Shown here: positions 16,204 to 28,799 of the stretch, in pieces
Layout of the letters: each line of letters opens with the position of its first letter
How positions within the stretch are numbered: the stretch's first letter is position 1
Origin: Leifsonia virtsii
Lineage (GTDB): Bacteria; Actinomycetota; Actinomycetes; Actinomycetales; Microbacteriaceae
Direction: 5' to 3'
Length of the DNA: 64,000 nt
NCBI RefSeq assembly: GCF_030433675.1
Contig: NZ_JAROCB010000001.1
Coordinates: 1 to 64,000 of the forward strand
Notes under the pieces: model-generated
What the model was told of the DNA's origin: nothing
Seen by the model: the letters and a program-made list of their open reading frames with translations, nothing else
Databases searched by the model: none
Position numbers and translations under genes: made by a program

Positions 16204-17193
16204 ATGGGGATTCTGGGCACCGGAATCGAAGAAGGGCTTCTGCTCAAGCCCGTGAAGTACCAGTGGGCGATGGACCTGTACGACCAGGCCGTGGCCAACA
16301 CGTGGTTCCCGAACGAGATCCAGCTCGGCGAGGACATCGCCGACTTCAAGAAGATGACGGACGAGGAGCGCCACGCCGTCACCTTCCTGATGAGCTACTT
16401 CAACCCGAACGAGCTGCTGGTCAACAAGGCGCTGGCCTTCGGCGTCTACCCCTACATCAACGCGGCCGAGGCGCACCTCTACCTCGCGAAGCAGATGTGG
16501 GAGGAGGCGAACCACTGCATGTCGTTCGAGTACGTCCTCGAGACGTTCCCGATCGACCGCGAGCAGGCGTACAACTCCCACGTCGACGTGCCGTCGATGG
16601 CGAAGAAGGAGGAGTTCGAGGTCCGCTTCATCAAGCGGATGACCGAGCAGGCGCTCGACATCACGACGACCGAGGGCAAGCAGGACTTCATCCGCAACCT
16701 GGTGGCGTACAACGTCATCCTCGAGGGGATCTGGTTCTACTCGGGCTTCATGGTGGCGCTGTCCTTCCGCCAGCGGAACCTGCTGCGCAACTTCGGCTCG
16801 CTGATCGACTGGGTGGTGCGCGACGAGTCGCTGCACCTGAAGTTCGGCATCAACCTCATCCTGACGGTGCTCGAAGAGAACCCCGACCTGCAGACGCCGG
16901 AGTTCGCGAACGAGATCCGCCAGATGATCCTGGACGCCGTCGAGATGGAGGAGCAGTACAACCGCGACCTGCTCCCCGGCGGCATCCTGGGGCTCAACGC
17001 CAACTACATCAACCAGTACGTGAAGTACCTGGCCGACCGCCGTCTGGAGGAGCTGGGCTTCGAGGCCGAGTACAAGGTCGCGAACCCGGCCAAGTGGATG
17101 GCGACGGCCAACGACACGCTGGAGCTGGTGAACTTCTTCGAGTCCACCAACACCTCCTACGAGTCGAACGCCAAGGCGTCCACCGGACGCTGA
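16204..17193 (+). CDS. nrdB: Ribonucleoside-diphosphate reductase, small (beta) subunit, class Ic-like
   Basis: The product is 329 residues, a ferritin-like helical protein. All six metal ligands align with class I R2: E70, E101, H104, E174, E208 and H211, with spacings of 31 (E70-E101) and 34 (E174-E208) identical to the E. coli protein. Two positions differ from ordinary R2. The first ligand is Glu rather than Asp, and the residue four after H104 is F108 (ANHCMSFEY) where the radical Tyr should be. This pair is the signature of class Ic enzymes such as that of Chlamydia trachomatis, which use a Mn(IV)/Fe(III) cofactor and no tyrosyl radical. ATG 16204 has GAGGAG upstream. It is in one operon with nrdA and the sulfurtransferase. 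Confidence 0.95.
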   Translation: MGILGTGIEEGLLLKPVKYQWAMDLYDQAVANTWFPNEIQLGEDIADFKKMTDEERHAVTFLMSYFNPNELLVNKALAFGVYPYINAAEAHLYLAKQMWEEANHCMSFEYVLETFPIDREQAYNSHVDVPSMAKKEEFEVRFIKRMTEQALDITTTEGKQDFIRNLVAYNVILEGIWFYSGFMVALSFRQRNLLRNFGSLIDWVVRDESLHLKFGINLILTVLEENPDLQTPEFANEIRQMILDAVEMEEQYNRDLLPGGILGLNANYINQYVKYLADRRLEELGFEAEYKVANPAKWMATANDTLELVNFFESTNTSYESNAKASTGR

Positions 17194-17194
17194 G

Positions 17195-18082
17195 ATGACC
17201 TCGGAGGCTTCTCCGCTGATCACCGCCGCCGCGCTGGATGTCGCTCTCGGGGCCGAGTCCCTGTGGAGCGGCGCCGGCCGGCGGCGTTCGGCGTGGCGCG
17301 TGCTCGATGTCCGCTGGAAGCTGGGCGGCCCGCCCGGCCGTGAGGAGTTCGAGCGCGGCCACATCCCGGGCGCCGTCTACGTGGACCTCGACACCGAGCT
17401 CGCCGGCCACGGCGAGCCCACCGACGGACGGCACCCGCTGCCGAGCGAGCAGGACTTCCAGGAGGCCGCGCGCCGCTGGGGCCTCGACGACGGCGACGCC
17501 GTGGTCGTCTACGACGACGCGTCCGGCACGTCCGCCGCGCGGGCCTGGTGGCTGCTGCGCCACGCAGGCGTGCGCGACGTCCGTGTGCTCGACGGCGGTA
17601 TCGCGGCCTGGCGCGACGCCCGGCTGCCCCTCGCGACCGGCCCGGCGCCGGCCCCCATCCCCGGCGGCCTGCACGTACGCTTCGGCGAGCTGCCGACGCT
17701 CGACGCCGATGCGGCGGCCTCCCTGGCCGCCGACCCGGGCGCCGTCCTGCTCGACGCGCGCGCGGGGGAGCGCTTCCGCGGCGAGGTCGAGCCGGTGGAT
17801 CCGCGACCGGGACACATCCCGGGCGCCGTCAGTGCTCCGACCACCGGCAACCTCGACGACACCGGCCGGATGCTCCCGCCCGCCGACCTGCGAGACCGGT
17901 TCGACGCGCTCGGTGTCGGCTCCGACACGCCCGTCGGCGTCTACTGCGGATCCGGCGTGACCGCGGCCCACGAGGCGCTCGCGATGGTCGCCGCCGGCCT
18001 CCCGATGCCGTCCCTGTACGCCGGCTCCTACTCGGCCTGGTCCAACGACCCAGCGCGGGCCGTGGCGACCGGGAACCGATAG
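17195..18082 (+). CDS. Two-domain sulfurtransferase (thiosulfate/3-mercaptopyruvate type)
   Basis: The product is 295 residues: an inactive N-terminal rhodanese domain (about 25-145) and an active C-terminal rhodanese domain (about 165-290) with catalytic C251 in the loop CGSGVTA. That loop resembles the CG[S/A]GVTA type of mercaptopyruvate sulfurtransferases. It moves sulfane sulfur to thiols or cyanide. The ATG lies one base after the nrdB stop, so it is the last gene of the nrd operon and probably translationally coupled; a role in sulfur or thiol supply for RNR or its thioredoxin partners is conceivable but not shown. A second, separate copy of this family is at 42567-43475. Confidence 0.9.
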   Translation: MTSEASPLITAAALDVALGAESLWSGAGRRRSAWRVLDVRWKLGGPPGREEFERGHIPGAVYVDLDTELAGHGEPTDGRHPLPSEQDFQEAARRWGLDDGDAVVVYDDASGTSAARAWWLLRHAGVRDVRVLDGGIAAWRDARLPLATGPAPAPIPGGLHVRFGELPTLDADAAASLAADPGAVLLDARAGERFRGEVEPVDPRPGHIPGAVSAPTTGNLDDTGRMLPPADLRDRFDALGVGSDTPVGVYCGSGVTAAHEALAMVAAGLPMPSLYAGSYSAWSNDPARAVATGNR

Positions 18083-18153
18083 CCAAACGAGACCCGCGCG
18101 CTCCGGCCTCCCCACGGCCTCCCGTTCCGCCGCCAGAACGGCGTCGAACGGTG

Positions 18154-18180
18154 GATTTCGCCGTCCAGGCGGCCGAAATC
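18154..18180 (+). terminator. Probable terminator of the nrd operon
   Basis: GATTTCGCCG and CGGCCGAAATC pair with one bulged base around TCCAGG, 72 bases after the sulfurtransferase stop, followed by TTCC. The U-tract is poor. The rest of 18083-18317 holds a smaller GAACGG hairpin and a weak promoter-like pair (TTGAGG 18227-18232, TATCCT 18252-18257) for the transporter. Confidence 0.5.
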
Positions 18181-18317
18181 TTCCGGAAACCTCCGCGAAA
18201 AACGCTGTTCCCTGCGCGAATTAGTGTTGAGGGGCGGCCACGCCGCTGGGGTATCCTCCCCTTACCCTTGCTATACGCAGACACCATTCCTGCACCAGGA
18301 AGAAGGACAACGACAAC

Positions 18318-19214
18318 ATGCGCATCCGAACCGTGGCCCCCGTCGCCGCAGTCGCCGCCGTCGCAGCGCTCGCGCTCGCCGGTTGTGTCGACAACTCCAC
18401 CCCCTCGTCCAGCTCAACGTCGAGCGCTTCGGACGTGAAGAAGGACGACGCCCTCGCCAAGCAGCTCCCGCAGAGCATCAAGGACTCCGGCAAGATCGTC
18501 GTCGGCATGGACAACACCTACCCGCCGAACGAGTTCAAGGACGACAACCAGCAGCCCGTCGGCTGGGAGGTCGACCTCGCCAACGCCATCGCCGCCAAGC
18601 TCGGCGTGAAGACGAGCTTCGCCATCGCGAAGTTCGACAACATCATCCCGAGCATCACCGGCGGCAAGGACGACTACGGCATGTCGTCGTTCACCGACAC
18701 CACCGAGCGCGAGCAGCAGGTCGACTTCGTCAACTACTACTCCGCCGGCATCCTGTGGGCCGCCCAGAAGGGCAAGAACATCGACCCGGACAACGCCTGC
18801 GGCCTGAAGGTCGCCGTCCAGTCGACCACCTACGAGGACACCGACGAGGTCCCGGCCAAGTCGAAGAAGTGCACGGACGCGGGCAAGCCCGCCATCCAGG
18901 CGCTCCGCTACGACACGCAGGACGACGCGACCAACGCGGTCGTCCTCGGCAAGGCCGACGCGCTCAGCGCCGACTCGCCCGTCACCCTGTACGCGATCTC
19001 GAAGGCGGACGGCAAGCTCGAGGCGGCCGGCAAGACCTTCGACGAGGCGCCGTACGGCCTCCCGGTCAAGAAGGGCTCCGAGCTCGGCCCGCTGCTGCAG
19101 AAGACGGTCCAGGCCCTGATCGACGACGGCACGTACAAGAAGATCCTCGACAAGTGGGGCGTCGCCGACGGCGCGGTCGACAAGGCCGAGATCAACGCGG
19201 CCTCGAAGGGCTGA
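18318..19214 (+). CDS. Polar amino-acid ABC transporter, substrate-binding lipoprotein
   Basis: The product is 298 residues. It starts with a lipoprotein signal ending LALAGC (lipobox C23), a Ser/Thr-rich spacer, then an SBP_bac_3 domain (about 50-290) with the family segments [27 protein letters not shown] and the hinge motif around DALSADSPV. It is lipid-anchored outside the membrane and delivers a polar amino acid to the permease encoded next. It is the first gene of a three-gene operon; a GGAAGAAGGA stretch precedes the ATG. The actual ligand (for example Glu, Gln, Arg or cystine) cannot be read from sequence. Confidence 0.95.
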   Translation: MRIRTVAPVAAVAAVAALALAGCVDNSTPSSSSTSSASDVKKDDALAKQLPQSIKDSGKIVVGMDNTYPPNEFKDDNQQPVGWEVDLANAIAAKLGVKTSFAIAKFDNIIPSITGGKDDYGMSSFTDTTEREQQVDFVNYYSAGILWAAQKGKNIDPDNACGLKVAVQSTTYEDTDEVPAKSKKCTDAGKPAIQALRYDTQDDATNAVVLGKADALSADSPVTLYAISKADGKLEAAGKTFDEAPYGLPVKKGSELGPLLQKTVQALIDDGTYKKILDKWGVADGAVDKAEINAASKG

Positions 19215-19219
19215 CCTTC

Positions 19220-20199
19220 ATGTCCCAGAGCAACACCGCTCGGCCGGCGACGGGATCCGTCCCGTCGCCGGCGGGCTCCCGCTCCGAGCCGATCAAGGCG
19301 ATCAAGCTCAAGCACCCGTGGCGGATCGTCTTCGCCGTCATCCTGATCCTGCTGCTGGTGTGGTTCATCGTCGACGCCGCCCAGCGCTCCGCGTACGGCT
19401 GGCAGTACGTCGGCAAGTACGTCTTCGACAAGCGCATCAGCGCCGCTGCGCTCGTGACCCTCGAACTCACCGTCTTCTCGATGATCATCGGCGTCATCCT
19501 GGGCCTCATCCTCGCGGTGATGCGCCAGTCGCCGAACCCGGTCGTGAAGTCGGTCGCGTGGGTGTACCTGTGGATTTTCCGCGGGACCCCGGTCTACGTG
19601 CAGCTGGTCTTCTGGGGCCTGTTCTCGCTGATCTACCCGCAGATCTTCCTCGGCGTGCCGTGGACGAACATCGGGGTGGACCTCAACCTCGGGTTCATGC
19701 AGAACGCGTTCGTCATCGCGATCGTCGGCCTCGCGCTCAACGAGGCGGCGTACATGGCGGAGATCGTGCGCGCCGGCCTGCTCTCGGTCGACAAGGGCCA
19801 GGAGGAGGCGGCGACCGCGCTCGGCATGTCGTGGGGCCAGACGATGCGCCGCATTGTCATCCCGCAGGCCATGCGGGTGATCATCCCGCCGACGGGCAAC
19901 GAGGTCATCTCGATGCTGAAGACCACGTCGCTGGTGGCGGCCATCCCGCTCACCACCGACCTTTACGGTGTCGCGCGCGACATCTCGGCGGTCACGTACA
20001 CGCCCATCCCGCTGCTCATCGTGGCGTCGCTCTGGTACCTGCTGTTCACGTCCATCCTGATGGTCGGGCAGTACTTCCTGGAGAAGCGCTTCTCGCGCGG
20101 CGTCAACGCGCGGCGGCCCGACCGCACCGAAGCGGCGCTCGCGACCGGGGCACTGCCCGCCGCGGGCGCGCCCGACGGAAACGACCTCGGAGGCAAGGG

Positions 20200-20203
<4 letters not shown>
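19220..20203 (+). CDS. Polar amino-acid ABC transporter, permease
   Basis: The product is 327 residues. After a hydrophilic N-terminus (about 1-30) it has a first helix (about 33-53) and a HisM-type permease domain with the EAA loop ([18 protein letters not shown]), which docks with the ATPase. Helices cluster between about 75 and 285. It begins 6 bases after the binding-protein stop, and its own stop overlaps the ATPase start (ATGA), so the three genes are coupled. The extended N-terminus before the first helix is longer than in many HisM-family proteins. Confidence 0.94.
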
Positions 20204-20976
<773 letters not shown>

Positions 20977-21004
20977 CCGCCGCAGGCTCTGCCAGGATGA
21001 GGGG

Positions 21005-21751
21005 ATGACCGAACAGCGTCGTCCCCTCGTCCTGGTGACCGGCGTCGGCCGGCCGAACGCGATCGGGACGGGCATCGTCCGGCGGCTCGGCGCGGACGGG
21101 TTCGACGTCGCGTTCGCCGACCTGGAACCCGATCCCGGCTTCCATGAGGCTCTGGCTGCGGAGGTCGAGGCGGCGGGTGGACGGGCGCTCGGTTTCACCG
21201 CCGACCTCTCGGACGCGGAGGGACCCGCCGACCTCGTCGGCCGTGTCGCCGAGCTGCTCGGACCCATCCAGGCGCTTGTCGCCAGCCACGCCTACTCGGT
21301 CGACAGCGGACTGCTCGACACCGGCCTGGAGGCGTTCGACCGGCACTTCGCCGTGAACACGCGCGGTTCCTGGCTGCTGATCCGCGCGTTCGCCGAGCAG
21401 TTCCCGGCCGAGGCCGCGGGGCGGGGACGCATCGTCGCGCTGACCAGCGACCACACCGCCCACAACCTGCCGTACGGGGCGAGCAAGGGCGCCCTCGACC
21501 GCATCGTCATCGCGGCGGCGGTCGAACTCGCGCACCTCGGCATCACGGCGAACCTGATCAACCCCGGCCCGATCGACACGGGGTGGATGACGCCCGACCT
21601 GGCCGAGGCTCTCGCCGCCGAGACGGCCCTCGGCCGCCTGGGCACGCCGCGCGACACCGCCGACCTCGTGTCGTTCCTCCTGTCCGCCTCCGGCGGCTGG
21701 ATCAACGGCCAGCTCCTCCACTCCAACGGCGGCTTCCACCTCCCCGTCTGA
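21005..21751 (+). CDS. SDR-family oxidoreductase
   Basis: The product is 248 residues. The cofactor loop TGVGRPNAIG (12-21) is longer than the classical TGxxxGIG and resembles divergent SDRs such as enoyl reductase-like or FabG-like members. S148, Y157 and K161 (PYGASKGAL) form the usual catalytic triad; the NNAG motif is replaced by ASHA. The C-terminus ends with the common GWINGQLLHSNGG segment. The substrate is unknown. CAGGAT lies 6 bases before ATG 21005, a weak leaderless-type signal. It converges on hrpA with palindrome C between them. Confidence 0.88.
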   Translation: MTEQRRPLVLVTGVGRPNAIGTGIVRRLGADGFDVAFADLEPDPGFHEALAAEVEAAGGRALGFTADLSDAEGPADLVGRVAELLGPIQALVASHAYSVDSGLLDTGLEAFDRHFAVNTRGSWLLIRAFAEQFPAEAAGRGRIVALTSDHTAHNLPYGASKGALDRIVIAAAVELAHLGITANLINPGPIDTGWMTPDLAEALAAETALGRLGTPRDTADLVSFLLSASGGWINGQLLHSNGGFHLPV

Positions 21752-21754
21752 CCC

Positions 21755-21834
21755 GCCCCAAGCCATCAGCTCCTGACTTCTTCGAGCGAATCGCCGCAGG
21801 AAAGTCGAAAAACTCAGGAGCTGACGGCTGGGGC
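21755..21834. repeat. Long palindrome C between convergent genes
   Basis: Arms 21755-21785 and 21805-21834 pair over about 30 positions with three mismatches and one deletion around a 19-base loop. The core word TCAGCTCCTGAC is exact except at one base. It fills the whole space between the SDR stop and the hrpA stop, so a bidirectional terminator is the simplest role. Confidence 0.8.
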
Positions 21835-21835
21835 G

Positions 21836-24800
21836 TCAGGGGGTGGCGAGGACCTTGCGCAGGCGCTGGAGCGAGACGGACTCGGCGGTGCCGAGGGACT
21901 GCGCGAAGAGGGAGACACGGAACTCCTCGAGCATCCAGCGGGCGTGCACCAGGGCGGGCGACGACCCGGGAGCGAGCGGGATGCGGCCCCCGGCGTCCGT
22001 GTAGAGCGCGACGGCCGTCTCCACCTGTGTCTGCCAGGCACGGTCGCGGCCCGGGTTCGTCGGCAGCGCCTGCATCCGCTGCGAGATCCCGGCGAGGTAG
22101 CGGGGGAGGTGCCGCAGCTGGTCGAGCCCGGTCGCCGACACGAAGCCCGGATAGACCAGGCCGGCCAGCTGACCCTTTGCGTCGTTGAGCGCGGGCAGGT
22201 ACGTGAGCGCCGTCACCCCCGAGATCGCCTTCTCCGCCGCTCGCGCGGCCGTGAGGATGCGCGTGACCAGTGCGACCGTCTCGAACATGGAGTCCATCAC
22301 GATTCCGGAGACCCGATCGCGCACGGCCTCGAACTCGGCGCGCATGAAGACCTGGCCGTCCGGCTTCATCCGGTAGAGCACGGAGTCGACGACGGCGAGC
22401 AGACAGTCGTCGAAGAGCGCCTTCGTGTTCGGGTAGGGGCTCGCCGCGAGGGTCAGCTTCTCGTTCGACGTCAGGTGCTGCTGCACGTAGGCGACCGGCG
22501 ACGGAACGCTGGCGAGCAGCAGCCGCCGCACCCCGCCCGGCATCGCGCGCGCCTGCTCGGCAGGAGTGCCCATCAGGCGGATGCTCACCGACGACCCGTC
22601 GTCGATGAGCGCCGGGTAGGCGCGGACGACGTTCTTGGTGCCGCCCGGGCCTGTGTGCTCCGAGTCGACGAACCGGGGGAGCTCATCGAGATCCCAGGCG
22701 GTGATGCCCGACCGCTCGATGGCGTTCGGCGTCCGGGCCTCGGCCACTTTGGCGACCGAGTCGCGGGCGCGCGACCGCAGCCGGTCCTGCAGCGCCCCCA
22801 GGTCTTTGCCGGCCGCGAGCGGCCGCCCGCGTTCGCCGACCACCTGGAAGGTGGGACGCAGGTGCGGCGGGAGCCGGTCGAGGTCGAAGTCGGTGCCGCT
22901 GACTCGCGACCCGGTGAGCCGCGAGATCGTCGCCGCGAGGGTGTCGGCGAGCGTTCCGGCCGGGCGCTCGCCCTCGTGCGCGCGCATCCCGGCGGTGCCG
23001 GAGAGCTCGCCGAGCAGGCGCTGCGCCCAGTCGGCGGCCGGGACGACCTGGCGGCGGATCGCCTTCGGCAGCGACTTGATCATCGCGGTGACCAGCTCGT
23101 GACGGAGCCCCGGCACCTGCCAGTCGAAGCCGTCGGGCAGGAGCCCGGCGAGGAGTGGCAGAGGCACCTGCACGGTCACGCCGTCGTCCTCCGCCCCCGG
23201 CTCGAACCGGTAGCGCAGGGTGAGCCGCTGGTCGCCCTGCCGCCAGACCGGAGGGAAGGCCTCCTCATCGACCTCGGCCGCATCCTCGTCGAGGAGCGCC
23301 TCCGGCGTCATCGTCAGGAGGTCCGGTGTCTCCTGCCACGCCCTCTTCCACCAGCCCTCGAACGAGCGCGTCGACACCACGTCGGCCGGGATGCGCTTGT
23401 CGTAGAACTCGAAGACGGCCTCGTCGTCGTTCAGGATGTCGCGCCGCCGCGTCCGCTCCTCCAGCTCGCGCAGCTCGGCCCGCAGCTTCCGGTTGGCGCG
23501 GTCGAACGCCTGGTGCGAGTCCCACTCGCCGTCGACGAGCGCGTGCCGGATGAACAGCTCGCGCGACAGCTCCGCGTCGATGCGCGCGTACTGCACCCGG
23601 CGGCGCGGGATGATCGGGACGCCGAACAGCGTGACGCGCTCGTAGGCGACGACCGCGCCCTGGTTCTTCTCCCAGTGCGGTTCGCTGTACTGCCGCTTGC
23701 ACAGCTCGCCCGCGATCGGCTCGGCCCACGCCGGGTCGATGGCCGCGTTCATCCGCGCGAACAGGCGGGAGGTCTCCACCAGTTCGGCGCTCATCACCGC
23801 GTTCGGCTGCTTCTTGGCCAGGGTCGAGCCGGGGAAGATCACGAACCGGGTCTGGCGCGCGCCGAGGTACTCCGACTGGCGCGATCGCGGCCCGCCGCCC
23901 TTGGCGCCGGCGCCGCCGCGCGGGTTCGACCCCGTGTCGCGCGCATCCTTGAGTCCGATGTGCGAGAGCAGTCCGGCGAGCAGCGAACGGTGGATGCCGT
24001 CCGGGTTCACCGACGGCTCTCCGATCGTGAGCCCCAGGGGCTTCGCGAGCTGCCGGAGCTGACGGTAGACGTCCTGCCACTCGCGCACCCGCAGGAAGTT
24101 GAGGTACTCGGCCTTGCACAGCCGGCGAAAGGCGCTCGACGAGAGCTCCCGCTGCTGCTCCTCCAGGTAGTTCCAGAGGTTCAGCAAGGTAAGGAAGTCG
24201 CTGGTCGGGTCGGCGAAGCGCGCGTGCTTCTCGTCGGCGCTGCCCCGCTTTTCGACGGGACGCTCGCGCGGGTCCTGGATGGTGAGTCCCGCGACGATCG
24301 CCATGACCTCGCGTGAGGTGCCGTGACGCTTCGACTCGACCACCATCCGGGCGAACCGCGGGTCGATCGGCAGCTGCGCCAGCTGGCGGCCGACGCTGGT
24401 GAGTTTCGTCTCCCCTTTCGCGGACGTGATCGCGCCGAGTTCCGTCAGTAGGTCGAGGCCGTCCTTGATGCCGCGCGAGTCCGGCGGGGTGAGGAACGGG
24501 AACGCCGCGATGTCGCCCAGCCCGAGCGAGATCATCTGCAGGATGACGGCCGCGAGGTTGGTGCGCAGGATCTCCGGCTCGGTGAACTCCGGGCGCTTGG
24601 CGAAGTCCTCCTCCGAGTAAAGGCGGATGGCGATGCCGTCGCTGGTGCGGCCGGAACGGCCCGAGCGCTGGTTGGCGCTCGCCTGCGAGATGGCCTCGAT
24701 CGGCAGCCGCTGCACCTTGGCGCGCGTGCTGTAGCGGCTGATGCGGGCCGTTCCGGCATCCACCACGTACTTGATGCCGGGGACGGTGAGGCTCGTCTCG

Positions 24801-25720
24801 GCGACGTTGGTCGCCAGCACCACGCGGCGGCGGATGCCGGGGGTCGTGGAGCGCTGGAACACCCGGTGCTGTTCGGCCGCCGACAGCCGGCCGTAGAGCG
24901 GGAGCACCTCGGTTCCGGGCAGATTGCGGCCGCGGATCGCATCGGCGGCATCCCGGATCTCGTTCTCACCGGAGAGGAACACGAGCACGTCTCCCGGCGC
25001 CTCGCGGGCGAGCTCGTCGAGGGCGTCGTTGATGCCCTGCAGGTAGTCGCGGTCGGCGGTGGGCACCGGGTCCGGATCGTCGTCGTCCTCCTCCAGCGCC
25101 TCGGCGACGAGCGGACGGTAGCGCAGCTCGACCGGGTAGGTGCGGCCCGACACCTCGACGATCGGCGCCGGGGTGCCGTCGGCCGAGGCGAAGTGGGCGG
25201 CGAAGCTCTCCGGGTCGATGGTGGCCGAGGTGATGATGAGCTTGAGGTCGGGACGCTGGGGCAGCAGCTGCTTGAGGTACCCCAGCAGGAAGTCGATGTT
25301 GAGGCTGCGCTCGTGCGCCTCGTCGACGATGATCGTGTCGTAGGCGCGCAGCATCCGGTCGCGCCGCAGCTCGTTGAGCAGGATGCCGTCGGTCATCAGC
25401 TTGATGCGCGTCTGCCTCGAGACGCGGTCGGTGAAGCGCACCTGGTAGCCGACGAGCTCGCCGACCTGCTGGTCCAGCTCCTCGGCGATGCGCTCGGCGA
25501 TCGTCCGCGCCGCGAGGCGCCGCGGCTGGGTGTGGCCGATGCTCTCGCGGCCGAGCTCGAGTGCGATCTTCGGCAGCTGCGTCGTCTTGCCGGAGCCGGT
25601 CGCGCCCGCGACGATGACCACCTGGTTGTCGCGGATGGCGCGCGCGATGTCGTCCCGCTTGCGGCTGACGGGCAGCTCGGGCGGGAACGTGATGCGGGGG
25701 AGGATGCCGGCGGAGGACAT
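21836..25720 (-). CDS. hrpA: ATP-dependent RNA helicase HrpA
   Basis: The product is 1294 residues, close to the usual 1280-1300. It has DEAH-box helicase domains at about 20-400, with Walker A GATGSGKT (39-46) and DEAH at 133-136, the later TNVAETSLT and QRSGRSGR motifs, an OB-fold/HA2 region, and a long C-terminal DUF3418 region (about 700-1290). HrpA remodels RNA-protein complexes and in other bacteria acts on mRNA processing and stalled or collided ribosomes. ATG 25720 has GGAGGG close upstream. It is monocistronic and divergent from the acyl-CoA ligase. Confidence 0.97.
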   Translation of the reverse strand: MSSAGILPRITFPPELPVSRKRDDIARAIRDNQVVIVAGATGSGKTTQLPKIALELGRESIGHTQPRRLAARTIAERIAEELDQQVGELVGYQVRFTDRVSRQTRIKLMTDGILLNELRRDRMLRAYDTIIVDEAHERSLNIDFLLGYLKQLLPQRPDLKLIITSATIDPESFAAHFASADGTPAPIVEVSGRTYPVELRYRPLVAEALEEDDDDPDPVPTADRDYLQGINDALDELAREAPGDVLVFLSGENEIRDAADAIRGRNLPGTEVLPLYGRLSAAEQHRVFQRSTTPGIRRRVVLATNVAETSLTVPGIKYVVDAGTARISRYSTRAKVQRLPIEAISQASANQRSGRSGRTSDGIAIRLYSEEDFAKRPEFTEPEILRTNLAAVILQMISLGLGDIAAFPFLTPPDSRGIKDGLDLLTELGAITSAKGETKLTSVGRQLAQLPIDPRFARMVVESKRHGTSREVMAIVAGLTIQDPRERPVEKRGSADEKHARFADPTSDFLTLLNLWNYLEEQQRELSSSAFRRLCKAEYLNFLRVREWQDVYRQLRQLAKPLGLTIGEPSVNPDGIHRSLLAGLLSHIGLKDARDTGSNPRGGAGAKGGGPRSRQSEYLGARQTRFVIFPGSTLAKKQPNAVMSAELVETSRLFARMNAAIDPAWAEPIAGELCKRQYSEPHWEKNQGAVVAYERVTLFGVPIIPRRRVQYARIDAELSRELFIRHALVDGEWDSHQAFDRANRKLRAELRELEERTRRRDILNDDEAVFEFYDKRIPADVVSTRSFEGWWKRAWQETPDLLTMTPEALLDEDAAEVDEEAFPPVWRQGDQRLTLRYRFEPGAEDDGVTVQVPLPLLAGLLPDGFDWQVPGLRHELVTAMIKSLPKAIRRQVVPAADWAQRLLGELSGTAGMRAHEGERPAGTLADTLAATISRLTGSRVSGTDFDLDRLPPHLRPTFQVVGERGRPLAAGKDLGALQDRLRSRARDSVAKVAEARTPNAIERSGITAWDLDELPRFVDSEHTGPGGTKNVVRAYPALIDDGSSVSIRLMGTPAEQARAMPGGVRRLLLASVPSPVAYVQQHLTSNEKLTLAASPYPNTKALFDDCLLAVVDSVLYRMKPDGQVFMRAEFEAVRDRVSGIVMDSMFETVALVTRILTAARAAEKAISGVTALTYLPALNDAKGQLAGLVYPGFVSATGLDQLRHLPRYLAGISQRMQALPTNPGRDRAWQTQVETAVALYTDAGGRIPLAPGSSPALVHARWMLEEFRVSLFAQSLGTAESVSLQRLRKVLATP

Positions 25721-25838
25721 GAGCCCTCCAGTCTACCCGCGGCGCGCCCCGCACGAGGGCGTTGCCCCGACGCGCAAGAGGACGTAGGTTCGCCTCAACC
25801 CGGATCGGTTCCGGCGTCGACGAGGACGAGGAGAACCC

Positions 25839-28263
<2,425 letters not shown>

Positions 28264-28284
28264 TCCCCGGCGCCGACTGATCGG

Positions 28285-28321
28285 GCCGGGAGGTGCGGCG
28301 CGCGCTGCCGCACCTCCCGGC
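28285..28321 (+). terminator. Strong hairpin terminator without U-tract
   Basis: GCCGGGAGGTGCGGC (28285-28299) and its exact complement (28307-28321) flank a 7-base loop, 21 bases after the aldo/keto reductase stop. No U-run follows; instead the TAGGCT -10 box of the next gene starts at once. This compact terminator-promoter junction fits an actinobacterial I-shaped terminator. Confidence 0.75.
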
Positions 28322-28333
28322 TAGGCTCGTCGC

Positions 28334-28744
28334 GTGCGCATCACGACGATCACCGGCAAGATCAGCTACATCGTGGGTGTCTTCGCGCTCATCCTGGTGC
28401 TCAACGTCTTCCTGTTCGCCCGCTTCCTGAACCCGACGTTCGACGTGCTCGTGGTCGCCGTCCTCAACGTGGCGTACGTCATCGTCGGCGTGCGCATCTT
28501 CCGTGGGGCGGGCGAGAACCGCGCCGACCCGCGACCCTGGTGGCGGGCGACGGCCCGGCCCGCTGCGGGGTTCTGGATCGGCGGACTGCTCGCCGCACTC
28601 GCCTTCGTCTCCGGGGTGGGCGCGTTCGGCAGCGACCCCGAGAACGCGTTCGTGCCCGCGGTCGCCTGCCTCATCTACGCGACGCTCGCGGTGTTCTACC
28701 TGCACTCGTCCGTGCGGCTACAGGGGATGGACACGGCGGGCTGA
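28334..28744 (+). CDS. Four-helix membrane protein of unknown function
   Basis: The product is 136 residues with four predicted transmembrane helices (about 10-30, 34-53, 77-98 and 104-123). I do not recognise the family. GTG 28334 lies 6 bases after TAGGCT (28322-28327), so the transcript is probably leaderless and uses its own promoter behind the upstream terminator. A small hairpin (28757-28779) follows. Length, codon pattern and promoter all support a real gene. Confidence 0.75.
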   Translation: MRITTITGKISYIVGVFALILVLNVFLFARFLNPTFDVLVVAVLNVAYVIVGVRIFRGAGENRADPRPWWRATARPAAGFWIGGLLAALAFVSGVGAFGSDPENAFVPAVACLIYATLAVFYLHSSVRLQGMDTAG

Positions 28745-28756
28745 CACCGGCCGGCC

Positions 28757-28779
28757 GTGCGGGGGTTCCCCTCGCGCAC
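28757..28779 (+). terminator. Weak hairpin after the four-helix membrane protein
   Basis: GTGCG-GGGG pairs with CCCC-CGCAC around TT, with a TCG bulge on the 3' side. It lies 12 bases after the stop and 8 bases before the -10 box of the next gene. It has no U-tract. Confidence 0.35.
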
Positions 28780-28799
28780 CGGGGTCGTAGGGTGAGCGC

